Of a stretch of DNA of 6,289 nucleotides, positions 5,219 through 6,289 are shown piece by piece. The stretch is from an uncultured Thermoleophilia bacterium (lineage in GTDB: Bacteria > Actinomycetota > Thermoleophilia > UBA2241), in assembly GCA_903921965.1 (NCBI GenBank), contig CAIXSE010000305.1:1-6289 (forward strand). The letters run 5' to 3'. A program made the translations under genes and the position numbers. Every line of letters begins with the position of its first letter. Position 1 is the first letter of the stretch. The notes under the pieces were generated by a model, which was not told the origin of the DNA, searched no databases, and saw nothing but the letters and a program-made list of their open reading frames with translations.

Positions 5219-6289
5219 TCAGCCGGCCCTGCCGCCTCCGGCGCTCCGAGGGCGGCGGCTGCGCGGGCGGCCGGCCGCCGGGCGCCTGCGGCGCGGCGGC
5301 CGCGGCTCGCTGGTGAGCTGGGCCGCCCACTCTTCGTCGCTCATGCGGTCGGGGCCGCGCCGGTCGATTGCCGGCCAGCTGAGGGCGCCCGGCGCCAGCC
5401 CGCGCTCGTGGAGCGCGTGGGCCAGCACGCCGGCCGTGGACACGAACAGCAGCAGCACCAGCACGGTCCCCGCGGGGATGGTGCGGTTCTCCAGCAACAG
5501 GAAGAAGTACCACCACACGTTCACGCCCAGCCCGAGCAGCGTCGCGTAGTAGATGAGCACGATGGGGATCGTGACGAGCCCCAGGTATGCGGGCAGGATC
5601 GAGCGCATCCACCCTCCCGGCCGGGTGAGAGGCCAGAGCACGGCCGCCGGCAGCACGAAGAGCACCGCGTAGGGGTCCACGAGCAGGGTGATGACGGCGA
5701 TCAGCACCAGGATGGCGTGCGCCACGAAGATGATGGCCCGCGGGTCGGTGTGGACGCGGCGGCGCAACCTCCGTTCCACCGCGACCGCGTAGCCGTACGC
5801 GAGCACGAGGAGCGCGACGAGGATCGCGACGCGCAGGTAGCGCGGGTTCATGGCGAGGTGGGAGTCGGGCGGGATGACGGCCCCGGGGCTCCTGGGCAGC
5901 TGGCCGACGAGGTTGGCGAGGTAGACGATCGCGAGCAGCACGAGCCAGGGGGCGTAGTGCAGGCCCGCGCGGAGCCACGCCGGCTGCAGCTCGACGCGGG
6001 CGCGGCGGCAGCGGGCGAACAGGTCGAAGGTGACGGCCAGCAGCGGGAGGAGCCCGGCGGCCAGCATGAGTGCGAGCGAGCCGCCGGGCAGGGTGCGCGT
6101 GTGCGTGAGCGAGATGGTGCCGCCGCTGCGCGCCCCGGGCGCCGGGGCCTGGTCGATGGCCATGAGCATCCCCTGTGCCACGGTGCCCATCTTGGTGAGC
6201 GTCTCGGTCGACACGTTCGCGAGCGTGTCCTGCTGGGGCGGGACGTGCTCGCCGGCGGCGGAGATGGTGATGGCCGGCGCCCCTGCGGC
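5219..6289 (-). CDS. M28 family peptidase-like protein with C-terminal membrane domain, partial (start beyond right edge)
   Basis: The 356 visible C-terminal codons stay open to the window edge. The first 45 or so residues, with APAITISAAGE (4-14), a histidine (15), and QDTLANVSTETLTKMG (20-35) running to AID, resemble the end of M28 zinc aminopeptidase domains, where the last metal-binding His precedes a DTL-NVS-ETL-MG stretch. The other zinc ligands would lie outside the window. After LPGGSLALM comes a membrane domain of about seven helices, roughly 68-91, 113-132, 152-171, 183-205, 206-222, 230-255 and 273-293. The loop FDLFARCRRARVE after the first helix matches what I recall of actinobacterial M28-plus-membrane proteins. 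The tail holds DRMSDEEWAAQL, then about 28 Arg/Pro/Gly/Ala-rich residues. A GTG at 6214 could be misread as the start, but homology-like sequence continues upstream. Substrate unknown; the peptidase domain is expected on the extracytoplasmic side. Confidence 0.72.
   Translation of the reverse strand, partial: AAGAPAITISAAGEHVPPQQDTLANVSTETLTKMGTVAQGMLMAIDQAPAPGARSGGTISLTHTRTLPGGSLALMLAAGLLPLLAVTFDLFARCRRARVELQPAWLRAGLHYAPWLVLLAIVYLANLVGQLPRSPGAVIPPDSHLAMNPRYLRVAILVALLVLAYGYAVAVERRLRRRVHTDPRAIIFVAHAILVLIAVITLLVDPYAVLFVLPAAVLWPLTRPGGWMRSILPAYLGLVTIPIVLIYYATLLGLGVNVWWYFFLLLENRTIPAGTVLVLLLFVSTAGVLAHALHERGLAPGALSWPAIDRRGPDRMSDEEWAAQLTSEPRPPRRRRPAAGRPRSRRPRSAGGGRAG

Noticed and set aside
5211..5228. 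GGCCGG-ACTCAG-CCGGCC hairpin over the stop codon of the M28-like gene
   Set aside because: A 6-bp GC palindrome is expected by chance in DNA of this composition, and its position across the stop codon does not suit a terminator.
5121..5549. Plus-strand 142-codon frame opposite the end of the M28-like gene
   Set aside because: It is composition-driven, has no Shine-Dalgarno, and overlaps a well-supported membrane-protein gene on the other strand.

Overview
The window is GC-rich DNA with a strong G/C preference at third codon positions, frequent GTG starts and a U-less GC-rich terminator. This points to an Actinomycetota-like genome. The membrane-linked M28-type peptidase, the actinobacterial-style HNH protein and the long-form RmlA fit that, but the class (for example Coriobacteriia or Thermoleophilia) cannot be settled from sequence reading alone. 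No IS element, phage gene, tRNA, rRNA or CRISPR array was found.

Left part, minus strand (968 down to 1): an HNH endonuclease-like gene (465-968), a 91-residue protein of unknown function (167-442), and the first 49 codons of a glucose-1-phosphate thymidylyltransferase (1-147) that runs off the left edge. The genes lie close together (22- and 19-base gaps), but a -10-like TATACT directly before the 91-residue gene suggests it can also be transcribed separately. Centre, plus strand (1045-5008): rarA (1045-2400), an overlapping gene for a small single-span membrane protein (2393-2788), a 141-base spacer with short palindromes and hairpins, then a 692-residue YtxH-like membrane-anchored protein (2930-5008) with a very long acidic, repeat-rich, lysine-free middle. 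The HNH gene and rarA are divergent across 76 bases that hold a promoter-like element for each. Right part, minus strand: the C-terminal 356 residues of an M28 peptidase-like protein with a membrane domain (5219-6289), whose N-terminal part lies beyond the right edge. It converges on the YtxH-like gene, and the 210-base gap between the two stop codons holds a long GUGA-capped stem-loop.

How the genes work together: RarA is a housekeeping replication-fork maintenance ATPase, and the small membrane protein is probably translationally coupled to it. The YtxH-like gene has its own consensus Shine-Dalgarno and probably its own promoter. HNH, the 91-residue gene and rarA all have a TANNNT hexamer 6-8 bases before the start codon and no good Shine-Dalgarno, as expected of leaderless mRNAs, while the two downstream plus-strand genes have proper Shine-Dalgarno sites. 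The most unusual object is the YtxH-like protein: exact in-frame DNA repeats of 18, 39 and 87 bases, diverged Val/Glu/Thr repeats, and two related short helices, one before and one after the repeat-rich middle.
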